Source: an uncultured Desulfuromonadales bacterium
Lineage (GTDB): Bacteria > Desulfobacterota > Desulfuromonadia > Desulfuromonadales > Geopsychrobacteraceae
Length of the DNA stretch: 43,077 nucleotides
Assembly (NCBI GenBank): GCA_945787335.1
Contig: CALZHR010000193.1
Location: forward strand, 1 to 43,077
Reading direction: 5' to 3'
How positions within the stretch are numbered: position 1 is the first letter of the stretch; every line of letters begins with the position of its first letter. The notes beneath the pieces are model-generated. The model ran no database searches. It was not told the DNA's origin and saw only the letters and a program-made list of their open reading frames with translations. The position numbers were made by a program, and so were the translations under genes. This document shows positions 29,968 to 42,952 of the stretch, in pieces.

Positions 29968-30607
29968 TCTGCTAACCAGCGGCCTGGCGCATCTCGAACT
30001 GCAGTTGCCGGCAGAAGATTTACGCAAGCAACGGGCTTTTATTGACGAGCTGCTGCGTTGGAATCGGCGTATCAACCTGACGGCGATCCGCGACCCTGAG
30101 GAAGCCGTCGAAAAGCATCTGCTCGATTCACTCGTTCTGTTGAAGCATGTCGCGGCGACGGGCCGGCTCCTCGATATGGGCTCCGGGGGCGGTCTGCCGG
30201 GAATTCCGTTGGCGCTTGCCCGCCCCAAGCTGCAGCTGGTTTCTGTTGATGCGGTGGGCAAGAAGATCAGTTTCCAGAAGCACATCAAGCGCAGGTTCGG
30301 GCTGGAGAATTTTCTACCGCTCCAGGCTCGCCTGGAGGAGCTTCAACAACAGCTCGATACCGACCAGCCCTTTGATTGGGTGGTTGCCCGGGCCTTTGCT
30401 TCCCTCATGCAGCTGTGTAATCTGGCTCTGCCCTGGTTGAAGCCGGGTGGAGAGCTGCTGGCGATGAAGGGTCCGGAAGGCAAGGCGGAGCTGGCCGAGA
30501 TCAGCTCCCGGTTGGAGCGACTCGGGTATGTTCTGGAACGAGTCGTTAGCTATTATCTGCCATTCAGCTGTGCGGAACGCCAGTTGATTATTCTGAAAAA
30601 ACTCTGA
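29960..30607 (+). CDS. rsmG: 16S rRNA (guanine527-N7)-methyltransferase RsmG
   Basis: A 215-residue SAM-dependent methyltransferase that modifies G527 of 16S rRNA. The SAM loop is LLDMGSGGGLPGIPLAL; WNRRINLTAIRDPEE and ARAFASL are family motifs. GTG 29960 lies inside the mnmG end, overlapping by eight bases; no ATG is available upstream of the domain. It is the last gene before a 119-bp gap to parA. Confidence 0.95.
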   Translation: MADLLTSGLAHLELQLPAEDLRKQRAFIDELLRWNRRINLTAIRDPEEAVEKHLLDSLVLLKHVAATGRLLDMGSGGGLPGIPLALARPKLQLVSVDAVGKKISFQKHIKRRFGLENFLPLQARLEELQQQLDTDQPFDWVVARAFASLMQLCNLALPWLKPGGELLAMKGPEGKAELAEISSRLERLGYVLERVVSYYLPFSCAERQLIILKKL

Positions 30608-30726
30608 CGTCCACAATCTGCCTAGATCTAATCTTTTCCTAATCAAAACGGCAGAGAATTGGGGCTGAATTTCCCGCCTGTCTGTGATAGTCTCGTGTGC
30701 TCATCTGATGCAAAGGAGTGTCCAGG

Positions 30727-31500
30727 ATGGCTAAGATCATCGCAGTTGCCAACCAGAAGGGTGGGGTTGGTAAAACCACCACCGCGGTCAATCTGTCTGC
30801 TTCGCTGGCGGCCGCGGAGCGGAAGACCCTGCTGGTCGACATGGACCCTCAGGCGAATGCCTGTAGTGGCCTTGGAATCGACAAAACAATAGAAAAATCA
30901 ACAGTTTATAATGTTTTGCTGGGTGAGGCGACGCTGGCTGAGTCGCTCCGTAAGACCGCCCTTTCGTGCCTGGACGTGCTCCCCTCCAACACCGACTTGA
31001 TCGGTGCGGAAATCGAGCTGCTCGAGAACCCTGATCGGGACCAGCGGCTGAAGCAGGTTCTGCAGGAGGTGGCCGACAGCTATGAATATATCATCATCGA
31101 TTGTCCGCCGTCGCTGAGCCTGTTGACGGTGAATTCTCTCTGCGCTGCCGATTCGGTCCTGGTGCCTTTGCAGTGTGAGTTCTACGCCATGGAAGGCTTG
31201 GGCCAGCTGATGCAGACCATCAAACTGGTTCAGCAGGAACTGAATCCGAAGCTCGAAATCGGTGGTATTTTACTGACCATGTTCGATGGGCGGAACAACC
31301 TCTGCCGCCAGGTCAGTAGTGAAATCCGCGAACATTTCGGCAGCAAGGTCTTCGACGCCGTCGTCCCGCGCAATGTGCGCCTGTCCGAGGCGCCCAGCTT
31401 CGGCCAGCCGGCCCTGATGTACGATATCGCCTCGCGGGGTGCCCAGGCCTACATGTCGCTGGCCCAGGAGGTTCTCGCCGGAGCGGCCCATGGCTGCTAA
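30727..31500 (+). CDS. parA: Chromosome-partitioning ATPase ParA (Soj)
   Basis: A 257-residue Walker-type ATPase. The deviant Walker A KGGVGKTTT is at residues 11-19 with the signature Lys; Walker A' is LLVDMDPQANA and Walker B IIIDCPPSL. It forms nucleoid-bound dimers that move ParB-parS complexes and origins apart. ATG 30727 has AAAGGAG upstream; a GTG three codons earlier overlaps the ribosome site and is less likely. No N-terminal DNA-binding domain, so it is the chromosomal type. It overlaps parB by 11 bases. Confidence 0.97.
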   Translation: MAKIIAVANQKGGVGKTTTAVNLSASLAAAERKTLLVDMDPQANACSGLGIDKTIEKSTVYNVLLGEATLAESLRKTALSCLDVLPSNTDLIGAEIELLENPDRDQRLKQVLQEVADSYEYIIIDCPPSLSLLTVNSLCAADSVLVPLQCEFYAMEGLGQLMQTIKLVQQELNPKLEIGGILLTMFDGRNNLCRQVSSEIREHFGSKVFDAVVPRNVRLSEAPSFGQPALMYDIASRGAQAYMSLAQEVLAGAAHGC

Positions 31501-32353
31501 ACGTCCCGCCCTGGGGAAGGGGATCGGCGCGCTGCTCAGCTCAGCCGCCCAGGAAGGGGGGAAGAAATACTTCTCCTGTCCGATCGAAGATCTCAAGCCG
31601 CACAGTCAGCAGCCGCGCAAAACCTTTGCCAGCGACAAGATGGCCGAGCTGGTCGCTTCAATCAAAGAGAAGGGGGTGATCCAGCCGCTGGTCGTGCGCC
31701 AGCAGGGGGATCACTATCAGATCATTGCCGGCGAGCGGCGCTGGCGGGCGGCACAGAAAGCCGGCCTCGACCGGTTACCGGTGGTGATCCAGGATGTCAG
31801 CGAAGACTGGGCGCTGGAGATCGCTCTGATCGAAAACATCCAGCGCGAGGACCTCAACCCGCTGGAGGAATCCTCCGCCTATCGGCACCTGATGGACAAC
31901 TTCGACCTGTCGCAGGAGGAGGTCGCCAAGCGGGTCGGTAAAGACCGTTCCACGGTCGCCAATGCGCTGCGTCTGCTGCGCCTGCCGGATAAAGTCAAGG
32001 ATGATCTGCTCGGCAACCGTCTGTCGATGGGGCACGCACGTGCGCTGCTGTCGCTGGAAGATGACGCCGACATGACCGAAGCCAGCAACGAAGTGATCCG
32101 GAAAAAGCTCTCGGTCCGGGAAACCGAAAAGCTGGTAAAAAAAATCAAGAGCTTCGGGTTGACCAAACCGGCCGTTCCCGCGCCGGTAAAGCAGGTCGAT
32201 CCGAACCTGTTGGAGCTGGAAAGCGGTCTCAAACAGGCCTTGGGAACTCAGGTCAAGCTCGCACCGAAGGGGCAGGGGGGGCGGATCGAGATCAGTTACC
32301 ACAATCAGGATGAACTGGATCGACTGCTCGACCTGTTTGGTGTGTCGCTGTAA
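31490..32353 (+). CDS. parB: Chromosome-partitioning protein ParB (Spo0J)
   Basis: A 287-residue CTP-dependent DNA clamp that loads at parS. The N-terminus [13 protein letters not shown] matches the ParA-stimulating tail. Box I ([12 protein letters not shown]), box II with [12 protein letters not shown], and [14 protein letters not shown] are intact; a helix-turn-helix ([22 protein letters not shown] without breaks) recognises parS. The C-terminal dimer domain is at about 240-287. ATG 31490 lies inside parA. A matching parS site lies at 28062. Confidence 0.97.
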   Translation: MAAKRPALGKGIGALLSSAAQEGGKKYFSCPIEDLKPHSQQPRKTFASDKMAELVASIKEKGVIQPLVVRQQGDHYQIIAGERRWRAAQKAGLDRLPVVIQDVSEDWALEIALIENIQREDLNPLEESSAYRHLMDNFDLSQEEVAKRVGKDRSTVANALRLLRLPDKVKDDLLGNRLSMGHARALLSLEDDADMTEASNEVIRKKLSVRETEKLVKKIKSFGLTKPAVPAPVKQVDPNLLELESGLKQALGTQVKLAPKGQGGRIEISYHNQDELDRLLDLFGVSL

Positions 32354-32388
32354 TATCAGGTTCTTTTTCTGGGATAAACGGGGAAGCA

Positions 32389-32811
32389 ATGTTTGGCGGA
32401 AAGAAACAGGAGCAGGCAGAGATGAAAAAGCCGGTGGCAATCGATAAGGCGGATATCAAAGCGTTTCTTGGTCCGGGTAGCCGCTTCGAGGGGAAGCTCA
32501 GTTTTGATGAGATGGTCCGCCTCGATGGCAGCTTTTCCGGGGAGATCAAATCGAGCGATACCCTGGTGGTCGGCGAGACAGCAGTGATCGATGGCAATAT
32601 CGAGGTCGGTGCGCTGATTCTCAGTGGTCAATTCAAAGGGACGATCGTTGCCGGCAGCATGGTGGAGTTGCGTGCTCCGGCCAAGGTTGAAGGGTCCATT
32701 TCAACCCCGCAACTGAAGATCGAAGAGAAGGTGATCTTCAATGGCGAGATAAGAATGGGCTCATCAAGTGAAACGGTCAAGAGCCTGAAACCGGCGCCAG
32801 CGAAGGCATAA
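32389..32811 (+). CDS. Bactofilin
   Basis: A 140-residue cytoskeletal protein of the bactofilin family (PF04519). The central right-handed beta-helix (about 27-120) shows repeating Gly/Val patterns: FLGPGSRFEGKLSFD, VRLDGSFSGEI, VVGETAVIDGNIEVG and LILSGQFKGTIVAG. The N- and C-terminal tails are short and disordered (Lys/Pro-rich). Bactofilins polymerise without nucleotide; in myxobacteria related ones hold ParAB at the poles. Here it is 35 bp after parB, so a link to segregation is plausible but inferred. GGGGAAG precedes ATG 32389. Confidence 0.93.
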   Translation: MFGGKKQEQAEMKKPVAIDKADIKAFLGPGSRFEGKLSFDEMVRLDGSFSGEIKSSDTLVVGETAVIDGNIEVGALILSGQFKGTIVAGSMVELRAPAKVEGSISTPQLKIEEKVIFNGEIRMGSSSETVKSLKPAPAKA

Positions 32812-32842
32812 TCGGTCGTCGGTTTTAAATTGGCGTATAACA

Positions 32843-32992
32843 ATGTTGCATTGATGTTGCAAAACGGCTTGACAGCGTTTTGTCGATATGATAGCTATGC
32901 CCTGCTTTGGCCTGTGGGCCACTTTTTTCGACCCGGTGTTTGTATACAGTATACCGTGGCGATGTTAACCTGCGAATAAAGAGGTGAGTTAG
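32843..32992 (+). promoter_or_regulatory. Leader and promoter region of the ATP synthase operon
   Basis: Three motifs lie in the 181-bp gap. An 8-bp direct repeat ATGTTGCA occurs at 32843-32850 and 32854-32861, one helical turn apart. TTGACA (32869-32874) is a perfect -35, but the -10 at 17 bp is poor (TAGCTA) and TATGAT at 32887 is too close. Further down, GTATAC occurs twice around one base (32942-32947, 32949-32954), giving a 13-bp palindrome. No clear terminator for the bactofilin gene was seen. Confidence 0.45.
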
Positions 32993-33421
32993 GTGATCAG
33001 TCTTGACTGGACCCTTGGTCTGCAATTTCTCAACTTCATTATCCTGTTGATTATCCTCAATAAACTGCTTTACCGTCCGTTGCTCAAGGTGATCGCCGAG
33101 CGGCGCGAGTCGATCGACGGCTCCCATGCCCGCGCCAAAGGGCTGGAAGCGGACATCGAAGAGAAGATGCAGCGCTACCAGGCGCAACTCGGCGAAGCGA
33201 AATTGTTTGCCAACGAAGAGCGCAGCCTGCTGAAAAAAGCCGCCGCCGAAGAGGAAGCGAAGATTCTCTCCGAGGCCCACGGCAAAGCGAGCGGCCGCCT
33301 GCAGTCGATCAAGGATCAGGTCGCTGCGGAAGCCGCCGATGCCAGCAAAACGCTCAAGAGTGAAGCTCAATCACTCGCCGGGCAGATTGCCACCAAAGTC
33401 CTCGGCCGCGAACTGGCTTAA
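32993..33421 (+). CDS. atpF': ATP synthase F0 subunit b'
   Basis: A 142-residue stator subunit: one N-terminal membrane helix (about 8-27, LGLQFLNFIILLIILNKLLY), then a long Ala/Glu/Lys-rich helix forming the stalk. With the following b subunit it makes a b-b' heterodimer, as in several bacteria and chloroplasts. The start is GTG 32993 behind GAGGTGAG. It is the first gene of the operon. No subunit a or c gene is in the window, so the F0 rotor genes must lie elsewhere. Confidence 0.92.
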   Translation: MISLDWTLGLQFLNFIILLIILNKLLYRPLLKVIAERRESIDGSHARAKGLEADIEEKMQRYQAQLGEAKLFANEERSLLKKAAAEEEAKILSEAHGKASGRLQSIKDQVAAEAADASKTLKSEAQSLAGQIATKVLGRELA

Positions 33422-33446
33422 GAAATCAGGAAGGGTTGATTGAATC

Positions 33447-34025
33447 ATGCGTAGCAAAACAACATCTGTTCTTCTTGCGGTTATGCTGGTGGCTGTGCTG
33501 AGTGGTGTGGCCTGCGCCGCCGGCGGTGGGCATGCCGACAGCGGGGTGCTGCTGAAAGACTTCCTCTACCGGGTGCTGAACTTCGGCATCGTGGTCGCAA
33601 TTCTGGTTTACTTCCTCTCCAAACCGCTGAAAAAAGGTCTGGCCGGTCGCAGCGAAGATATTGAGAAGGCGCTGGTTGAAGCCAAGCAGGCCAAAGAGGC
33701 TGCCGAAGCCAAGTTTGCCGAGTATGACCGCAAGCTGGACCAGGCGACCGAAGAGATTGCCGAGATCAGCGACGCCATCCGTCGCGAGGGCGAACTGGAA
33801 AAGCAGAAGATTATCGCCAACGCCAAGGAGATGGCCGCCAAGATCGAAAAGGACGCCGAAAAGGCCGCCGAACTCGAGGTCGCCAAGGCCCGCACTGAAT
33901 TGCAGCGCGAAGCAGTGCAGCTGGCGGTTGATCTGGCTGAAAATATGTTGAAGAAGAACTTCACCAAGGACGATGATGCCCGTCTGATCGACGAGTATAT
34001 GCAGAAGGTGGGAGACTTACATTGA
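33447..34025 (+). CDS. atpF: ATP synthase F0 subunit b
   Basis: A 192-residue subunit with an apparent N-terminal signal peptide (residues 1-25, ending ACAAGG), a membrane helix (about 45-60, FGIVVAILVYFLSKPLKK) and a long charged stalk helix to the C-terminus. The extra signal peptide is unlike E. coli AtpF but known in deltaproteobacterial b subunits. It pairs with b' to hold F1 still during rotation. It overlaps atpH by four bases. Confidence 0.93.
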   Translation: MRSKTTSVLLAVMLVAVLSGVACAAGGGHADSGVLLKDFLYRVLNFGIVVAILVYFLSKPLKKGLAGRSEDIEKALVEAKQAKEAAEAKFAEYDRKLDQATEEIAEISDAIRREGELEKQKIIANAKEMAAKIEKDAEKAAELEVAKARTELQREAVQLAVDLAENMLKKNFTKDDDARLIDEYMQKVGDLH

Positions 34026-34564
34026 GTAGCAGTGCGATTGCAATAAGGTACGCCAAGGCGCTGCTCAACATCGCTTCGGAACAGAAGCAGGTTGAGCCCT
34101 ACGCGGACGAACTGGCGAAGGTGGCGTCGGTCCTGAAGAGTGAAGACATGCTGCGTCTGCTGCTCGACAGCCCGACCTTTCCGCTGGAGAAGAAACAGGC
34201 GATTCTGACCGACCTGAGCGGTCTGCTCGAGTTGAGCGACGGGATGAGGAATTTCCTCGGCCTGATCCTCGAGAAGGGCCGAATCGTGTACATTCCGCAG
34301 ATCGAGCAGGATTACCGAAAGTTTGCCGACAATCTTTCCGGCGTTGTGCGCGCCAAGATCACCTCGGCCAGCAAGCTGACCAAGGCCCGCTCCGAAGCGA
34401 TTCAAAAGGGTCTGGAAAAGCAGACCGGCAAGCAGGTGGTGCTGAATGTCCAGGTCGACAAATCGCTGATCGGCGGCCTGCAGGCTGAAATGAGCGGCAA
34501 ACTTTTTGATGGCAGTGTGAAAACCCAGCTGAAACGGATTGCAGAGACCTTAGCAAAGGGGTGA
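34022..34564 (+). CDS. atpH: ATP synthase F1 subunit delta
   Basis: A 180-residue subunit linking the F1 head to the b stalk. The N-terminal helical bundle begins SSSAIAIRYAKALLNIA and the C-terminal motif is VDKSLIGGLQAEMSGKLFDGS. The start is TTG 34022, forming TTGA with the atpF stop; there is no Shine-Dalgarno of its own, so coupling is likely. Normal length. Confidence 0.94.
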   Translation: MSSSAIAIRYAKALLNIASEQKQVEPYADELAKVASVLKSEDMLRLLLDSPTFPLEKKQAILTDLSGLLELSDGMRNFLGLILEKGRIVYIPQIEQDYRKFADNLSGVVRAKITSASKLTKARSEAIQKGLEKQTGKQVVLNVQVDKSLIGGLQAEMSGKLFDGSVKTQLKRIAETLAKG

Positions 34565-36082
<1,518 letters not shown>

Positions 36083-36102
36083 TTCGATAAAGGTTTGGAC
36101 AG

Positions 36103-38443
<2,341 letters not shown>

Positions 38444-38484
38444 TCGGTCTGAAAGACGAGATTCAAACGTAAAGGACAGTCGCA

Positions 38485-38892
38485 ATGGCTGATAAGCTGA
38501 AACTTGAAATGGTCACCCCGTACAAGCGGGTTCTTTCCGAGGAGGTTGACGAGATTACCGCTCCCGGATTTATCGGCGAGTTAGGTCTTCTGCCGGGCCA
38601 TACCCCGCTGCTGACCACTCTGAAGGTTGGCGAACTCACCTACAAGAAGGGGAGTGAACAGTTTCACGTCGCAGTGAACTGGGGCTACCTGGAAGTCGAA
38701 GAGGATACGGTTACGGTCCTGGTTGATACCGCAGAGAAATCTGATGAGATCGATCTGGCGCGGGCTAAAGCCGCTCTCGGCCGGGCCGAAGAAGCACTCA
38801 AGGCCCTGTCCCAGGAAGACAAAAACTTCAAGATCATGGAGGCCGCTCTCGAGCGTGCCCTCATCCGGATTCAGGTTGCCGGCAAGAAATAA
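38485..38892 (+). CDS. atpC: ATP synthase F1 subunit epsilon
   Basis: A 135-residue subunit: an N-terminal beta sandwich (KLEMVTPYKRVLSEEVDEI, then PGFIGELGLLPGHTPLLT) and a C-terminal helical pair (AKAALGRAEEALK). It couples F1 to the c ring and inhibits ATP hydrolysis. It is the last gene of the operon, followed after 28 bp by an intrinsic terminator. Confidence 0.96.
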   Translation: MADKLKLEMVTPYKRVLSEEVDEITAPGFIGELGLLPGHTPLLTTLKVGELTYKKGSEQFHVAVNWGYLEVEEDTVTVLVDTAEKSDEIDLARAKAALGRAEEALKALSQEDKNFKIMEAALERALIRIQVAGKK

Positions 38893-38920
38893 TCTGCTTT
38901 GCACCATTCCAATGAGTCTG

Positions 38921-38953
38921 ATGGGCGCTCCTTTGCGGGGCGCCCATTTTTTT
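38921..38953 (+). terminator. Intrinsic terminator of the ATP synthase operon
   Basis: An 8-bp stem (ATGGGCGC at 38921-38928, complement at 38940-38947) with an 11-base loop, followed by a T-run at 38947-38953. Confidence 0.88.
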
Positions 38954-39137
38954 CTTTCCTCATCCTGGCAGCGTTTTTTCTCACCATTTACCATTTCGTG
39001 GGTTGACAGGCGCCGTTTCTCTGTCATCAATTAACAGATCAAGTAGTTATTGTGATAGCTGTGTGGCCGGAGGGCAGAAAATCACTTCCTTCCCCCGGTG
39101 TCTTGCTTCAATTGTTTGTCTGCTGCAGCGAGTTGGC

Positions 39138-41486
39138 ATGACCCCGAAAGCAACGCCAGACCGGTTCACCTGTTTTGCCATTGCGATCACTTACGCAATC
39201 CTCGGTGGCATGTGGACCTTTTTCGCCGATAACCTGTTTGCCGTGCTGCTCAATCAGCAGCAACCCTCTCATCATACCGTCGCCCTCAGCCATTGGATGT
39301 TTGTGGTTTTTTCCGCCATCCTGCTTTACTGGTTGTTGCGGGTCTGGCAGCTGGCGATCGGTCATTCCCAACAAACGCTGCGTAATGTCAATCGGGCCCT
39401 GCACAGTATCAGCGAGTGCACCAAGGCGATTACCCGGATCGGCGACGAAGACGAATTAATGCGCGAAGTCTGTCGAATCTTCGTTGAGCTGGGTGATTAT
39501 CGTTTCGCCTGGGTCGGGTTCGCAGAGCATGATCCAGACAAAACCCTGCGGCCGGTCGCTCATTGGGGATACGAAGACGGCTTTATCGACAGTATGAACG
39601 CGACCTGGGAAGACAGTGAACGGGGACGTGGACCCGCCGGGACCACAATTCGCAGTGGCCTGACGACGACCTTTCAGGATTTCAAAACCAACCCCGATTA
39701 CCGCCCCTGGCGGGAGAAAGCTTTGAAATGCGGCTATGCATCGGGTATTTCGCTGCCACTGCGTGATGCCGATGGGGCCTTCGGCGCGCTGGTGATCTTT
39801 TCCGACCAGCCTCATGCGTTCGATGAAGAAGAGAAGCTGCGCATGGAGGAACTGGCCGATGATCTCTCATACGGGATCAATACCATTCGCCTGAAGCAGG
39901 AACGCAAGCGCGTCATAGAGGAACGTATGCTGCTGGCAACGGTGATTGAGCAGGCCAGCGACGGCGTAATGATCTTCGCTGAAGACGGGATGATCCAGTA
40001 CCTCAACCCGGCTTTCGCGAAAATCTTCGGGGTTCCGCTGCAGAGCGCGTTGGAGTCGAGTATTTTTGACCTGGAGTGTTGCCAGCTGAATCAATTGTTC
40101 TGTTTCGAGTTGTTAAAAGCGGTCTTTTCCGATCAGGAGCAGGCTGGAACCTATGTCAATCGGCGCAAGAACAGCAGTCTGTATGAAATCAACGTACGTG
40201 TTTCACCGGTGTTTAACGGCGCAGGAAAAATCAACCGTTATGTTGCGATTGTGCGCGATATCAGCACTGAATCACAGCTGGAGAAGCAATTAAGGCAGGC
40301 CCAGAAACTTGAAGCCATCGCCACCTTGTCTGGCGGAATCGCTCATGATTTCAACAATATCCTGGCCGTAATCCTCTCCAACGCGGAGATGGTTCTGGAG
40401 GATCTGGACGAAGCGGATCTGCTGCGGCAGCATCTCGATATCGTGCTGAAAGCGGGTCTGCGCGGAAAACAGCTGGTCAAGCAGATCCTGACTCTGAGCC
40501 ATCCGGCTGGCAATGAAAGGCATCCGGTCGAGGTCGCACCGATTGTTAACGAATGTCTCAATCTGCTGCGCGCCTCACTGCCGACCACCATTGAGCTGCG
40601 CAAGCAGATCGAGACCCGCCAGGGGATGATCAAAGCTGACCCGACCCAGGTTCACCAGGTCATCATGAATCTGTGCACCAATGCCGCGGATGCCATGTGC
40701 GACACCGGCGGGCAGCTGGAGGTGATTCTTCAAGAGATCCAACTCGACAGCGAACAGGCGCGGAGTTTCCCCGGACTTCAGCCGGCAGACTATCTGGAGT
40801 TGCGGGTCAAAGACAACGGCCATGGCATGGGCCCGCGACACATGGAACGAATTTTCGATCCGTTTTTCACCAGCAAGACCCAGGGCAAAGGGACCGGGCT
40901 GGGCCTGTCGGTCGTGCATGGCATTATCAAGAGTCACGGGGGGGCCATTCAGGTTGTTAGTGAACCCGGACAGGGGAGTCAGTTTATGGTCCTCTTCCCG
41001 TTGCTGGAGCAACGAGAAGAGGCACCGCTTGTGGAATCTCCAGTACCGACCGGCAGCGGCAGCGAGCGGATTCTATTTGTCGACGATGAAGTCGATTACG
41101 TGCTCGGGCAGCAGAAGATGCTTGGCCGCAGTGGTTATCGGGTCACGGCGGTCAGCGACAGTCGTGAAGCGCTTGGGGTCTTCCGTGATCGCCCCGATGA
41201 TTTCGATCTGGTGATCACCGATCAGACCATGCCCTGCCTGACCGGAGAGATGCTGGCGCGGGAGATCCTCAGGCTGCGACCTGATCTGCCGATTATTCTC
41301 TGCTCCGGCACGACATCAGACCAGCTGGGGATCAGCCCGGAGCGGGCCCGGGCGATCGGAATTCGCGAGATTCTGCTCAAGCCGGTCGCTAAACAGGACT
41401 TGAACCGCAGTATCCGCCGCCTGCTCGACGAGGCGGCAGGACAGTTTGGACGAGGGACCGATGGCGAATATTCTTATTATCGATGA
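39138..41486 (+). CDS. Hybrid sensor histidine kinase (2 TM, GAF, PAS, kinase core, receiver)
   Basis: A 782-residue membrane kinase. Two N-terminal membrane helices (about 9-37 and 50-73) enclose a short loop with two adjacent His. A GAF-like domain is at about 90-250 (FAWVGFAEHD, GYASGISLPLRD), PAS at about 265-378, and HisKA with phospho-acceptor His403 (GGIAHDFNN). HATPase_c has NLCTNAADAM, DNGHGM and KGTGLGLSVVHG. A C-terminal receiver domain (about 655-775) has its acceptor Asp in LVITDQTMP. ATG 39138 is preferred over a start at 39003, which lies before the membrane helix with no ribosome site. TTGACA at 39003 has only a poor -10 (ATCAAT). The signal is unknown. It overlaps the regulator gene by 26 bases. 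Confidence 0.85.
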   Translation: MTPKATPDRFTCFAIAITYAILGGMWTFFADNLFAVLLNQQQPSHHTVALSHWMFVVFSAILLYWLLRVWQLAIGHSQQTLRNVNRALHSISECTKAITRIGDEDELMREVCRIFVELGDYRFAWVGFAEHDPDKTLRPVAHWGYEDGFIDSMNATWEDSERGRGPAGTTIRSGLTTTFQDFKTNPDYRPWREKALKCGYASGISLPLRDADGAFGALVIFSDQPHAFDEEEKLRMEELADDLSYGINTIRLKQERKRVIEERMLLATVIEQASDGVMIFAEDGMIQYLNPAFAKIFGVPLQSALESSIFDLECCQLNQLFCFELLKAVFSDQEQAGTYVNRRKNSSLYEINVRVSPVFNGAGKINRYVAIVRDISTESQLEKQLRQAQKLEAIATLSGGIAHDFNNILAVILSNAEMVLEDLDEADLLRQHLDIVLKAGLRGKQLVKQILTLSHPAGNERHPVEVAPIVNECLNLLRASLPTTIELRKQIETRQGMIKADPTQVHQVIMNLCTNAADAMCDTGGQLEVILQEIQLDSEQARSFPGLQPADYLELRVKDNGHGMGPRHMERIFDPFFTSKTQGKGTGLGLSVVHGIIKSHGGAIQVVSEPGQGSQFMVLFPLLEQREEAPLVESPVPTGSGSERILFVDDEVDYVLGQQKMLGRSGYRVTAVSDSREALGVFRDRPDDFDLVITDQTMPCLTGEMLAREILRLRPDLPIILCSGTTSDQLGISPERARAIGIREILLKPVAKQDLNRSIRRLLDEAAGQFGRGTDGEYSYYR

Positions 41487-42876
41487 CGATGAAATGATGC
41501 GTTCGACCCTGTCGCTGCTGGTTGCCAAGCAGGGGCATGGCTCCAGCAGCGTCGGAACCCTGTTGGAGGGGTTGGACTGCGCACGTTCGAAAGCGTTTGA
41601 CGTGGTGTTTCTCGACGTGAAAATGCCCGATGGGAATGGCCTGGAGATCCTCCCGGAGATCGAAGCCTGCACACCGGCCCCCGAAGTGATCATCATGACC
41701 GGGTACGGGGATCCGAACGGCGCCGAACTGGCAATCAAGAGCGGCGCCTGGGACTATATCGAAAAGGGCTCGTCGATCAAGGAGATCAGCCTCTCTTTCG
41801 AGCGGGCCCTGCAGTACCGTAAGGAAAAACAGGGGGTGATGCAGGCGCGCAAGGCCGCGACCCTCAAGCGGGATGCGATCATCGGCAACAGCCCGGGCCT
41901 GGGCGCCTGCCTCGACCAGGTCGCTCAGGCTGCCGACAGCGATGCCAATGTCTTCATTACCGGCGAAACCGGCACCGGCAAAGAGATGTTCGCCCGTGCC
42001 GTGCATGACAACAGCCCGCGCAGCCGGGCGAATTTTGTCGTCGTCGACTGTACCTCGCTGCCGGAAACCCTGGTGGAAAGTCTGCTTTTCGGTCATGAAA
42101 AAGGTGCATTCACCGGTGCCGAAAAGGCCCAGGACGGTCTGGTGCGGCAGGCGCACTGCGGCACCCTGTTTCTCGACGAGGTCGGCGAGCTGCCGATGGC
42201 GCTGCAAAAGGCGTTTCTGCGGGTCTTGCAGGAACACCGCTTCCGCCCCTTGGGCAGCAGCCGCGAGGTGGAGAGCAATTTCCGTTTGGTGGCCGCCACC
42301 AACCGCGACCTCGAGCAGATGGTGAAAAACGCAACTTTCCGCAGTGATCTGCTGTTTCGGCTACGCTCCTTTGTCATCGAGCTGCCGCCGTTGCGCGACC
42401 GACGCGAGGATATCCGGGAGCTGACCCGATTCCATGTCGACCGTTTCTGCGAGCGTTATGGCCTGGCGAGCAAGGGCTTCTCGCCGGAGTTTATCGAAAC
42501 GCTGCAGGAGTATCCCTGGCCTGGCAACGTGCGTGAGTTCGTCAACACCATCGAACGAACCCTGGCGACAGCCCGCTTTGAACAGACCCTGTTCCCCAAA
42601 CACCTGCCGAACCATATCCGAGTGCTTGTCACCCGGTCTGGCCTCGGCAGCGAAAAAAACGGAACCACTGAGCAGTGCGGACAGATTATCCAGAAGCTGC
42701 CGAAACTGCAGGATTACCGCGAAGCGATCTATGCCAGGGCGGAAAACCAGTACCTGCAGGAACTGATGGAAGTGGCCAGTCAGGATATTCCGGAAGCCTG
42801 TCGGATTTCCGGGCTTTCGCAGTCGCGACTTTATGCGTTGTTGAAAAAATATGGAATCAGTCGAAGAGATGGCTAG
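41461..42876 (+). CDS. NtrC-family sigma-54-dependent response regulator
   Basis: A 471-residue activator. The receiver has acceptor Asp52 (VVFLDVKMPDG) and Lys102, followed by Gly instead of the usual Pro. The AAA+ domain has Walker A GETGTGKE (168-175), the sigma-54 contact loop GAFTGA (215-220), Walker B GTLFLDEVG, and the arginine-finger region FRSDLLFRLRSF. A Fis-type helix-turn-helix ends the protein (ACRISGLSQSRLYALLKKY). It activates sigma-54 promoters after phosphorylation, most likely by the overlapping hybrid kinase. ATG 41461 has GAGGGA upstream. Targets are unknown; hcp on the other strand is the nearest gene. Confidence 0.93.
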   Translation: MANILIIDDDEMMRSTLSLLVAKQGHGSSSVGTLLEGLDCARSKAFDVVFLDVKMPDGNGLEILPEIEACTPAPEVIIMTGYGDPNGAELAIKSGAWDYIEKGSSIKEISLSFERALQYRKEKQGVMQARKAATLKRDAIIGNSPGLGACLDQVAQAADSDANVFITGETGTGKEMFARAVHDNSPRSRANFVVVDCTSLPETLVESLLFGHEKGAFTGAEKAQDGLVRQAHCGTLFLDEVGELPMALQKAFLRVLQEHRFRPLGSSREVESNFRLVAATNRDLEQMVKNATFRSDLLFRLRSFVIELPPLRDRREDIRELTRFHVDRFCERYGLASKGFSPEFIETLQEYPWPGNVREFVNTIERTLATARFEQTLFPKHLPNHIRVLVTRSGLGSEKNGTTEQCGQIIQKLPKLQDYREAIYARAENQYLQELMEVASQDIPEACRISGLSQSRLYALLKKYGISRRDG

Positions 42877-42894
42877 ATGACCATAATGACTCAG

Positions 42895-42931
42895 AAAAAA
42901 AGGGCCGCCCGGAAACGGGCGGCCCTTTTTT
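42895..42931. terminator. Bidirectional terminator between the NtrC-type regulator and hcp
   Basis: A perfect 10-bp GC stem (GGGCCGCCCG at 42902-42911, complement at 42916-42925) closed by a GAAA tetraloop. Seven A precede it and six T follow, so it works in both directions. Confidence 0.95.
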
Positions 42932-42952
42932 CATTTATCTTTGCGTGCGTTC

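Noticed and set aside
38660-38675. A second parS-like site in atpC (GTTTCACGT)
   Set aside because: Only one half of the palindrome is present; the other half does not match.
39130-39160. A sigma-54 promoter (GGCATG near 39135)
   Set aside because: The GC element at the required spacing is missing and the site overlaps the chosen start codon.
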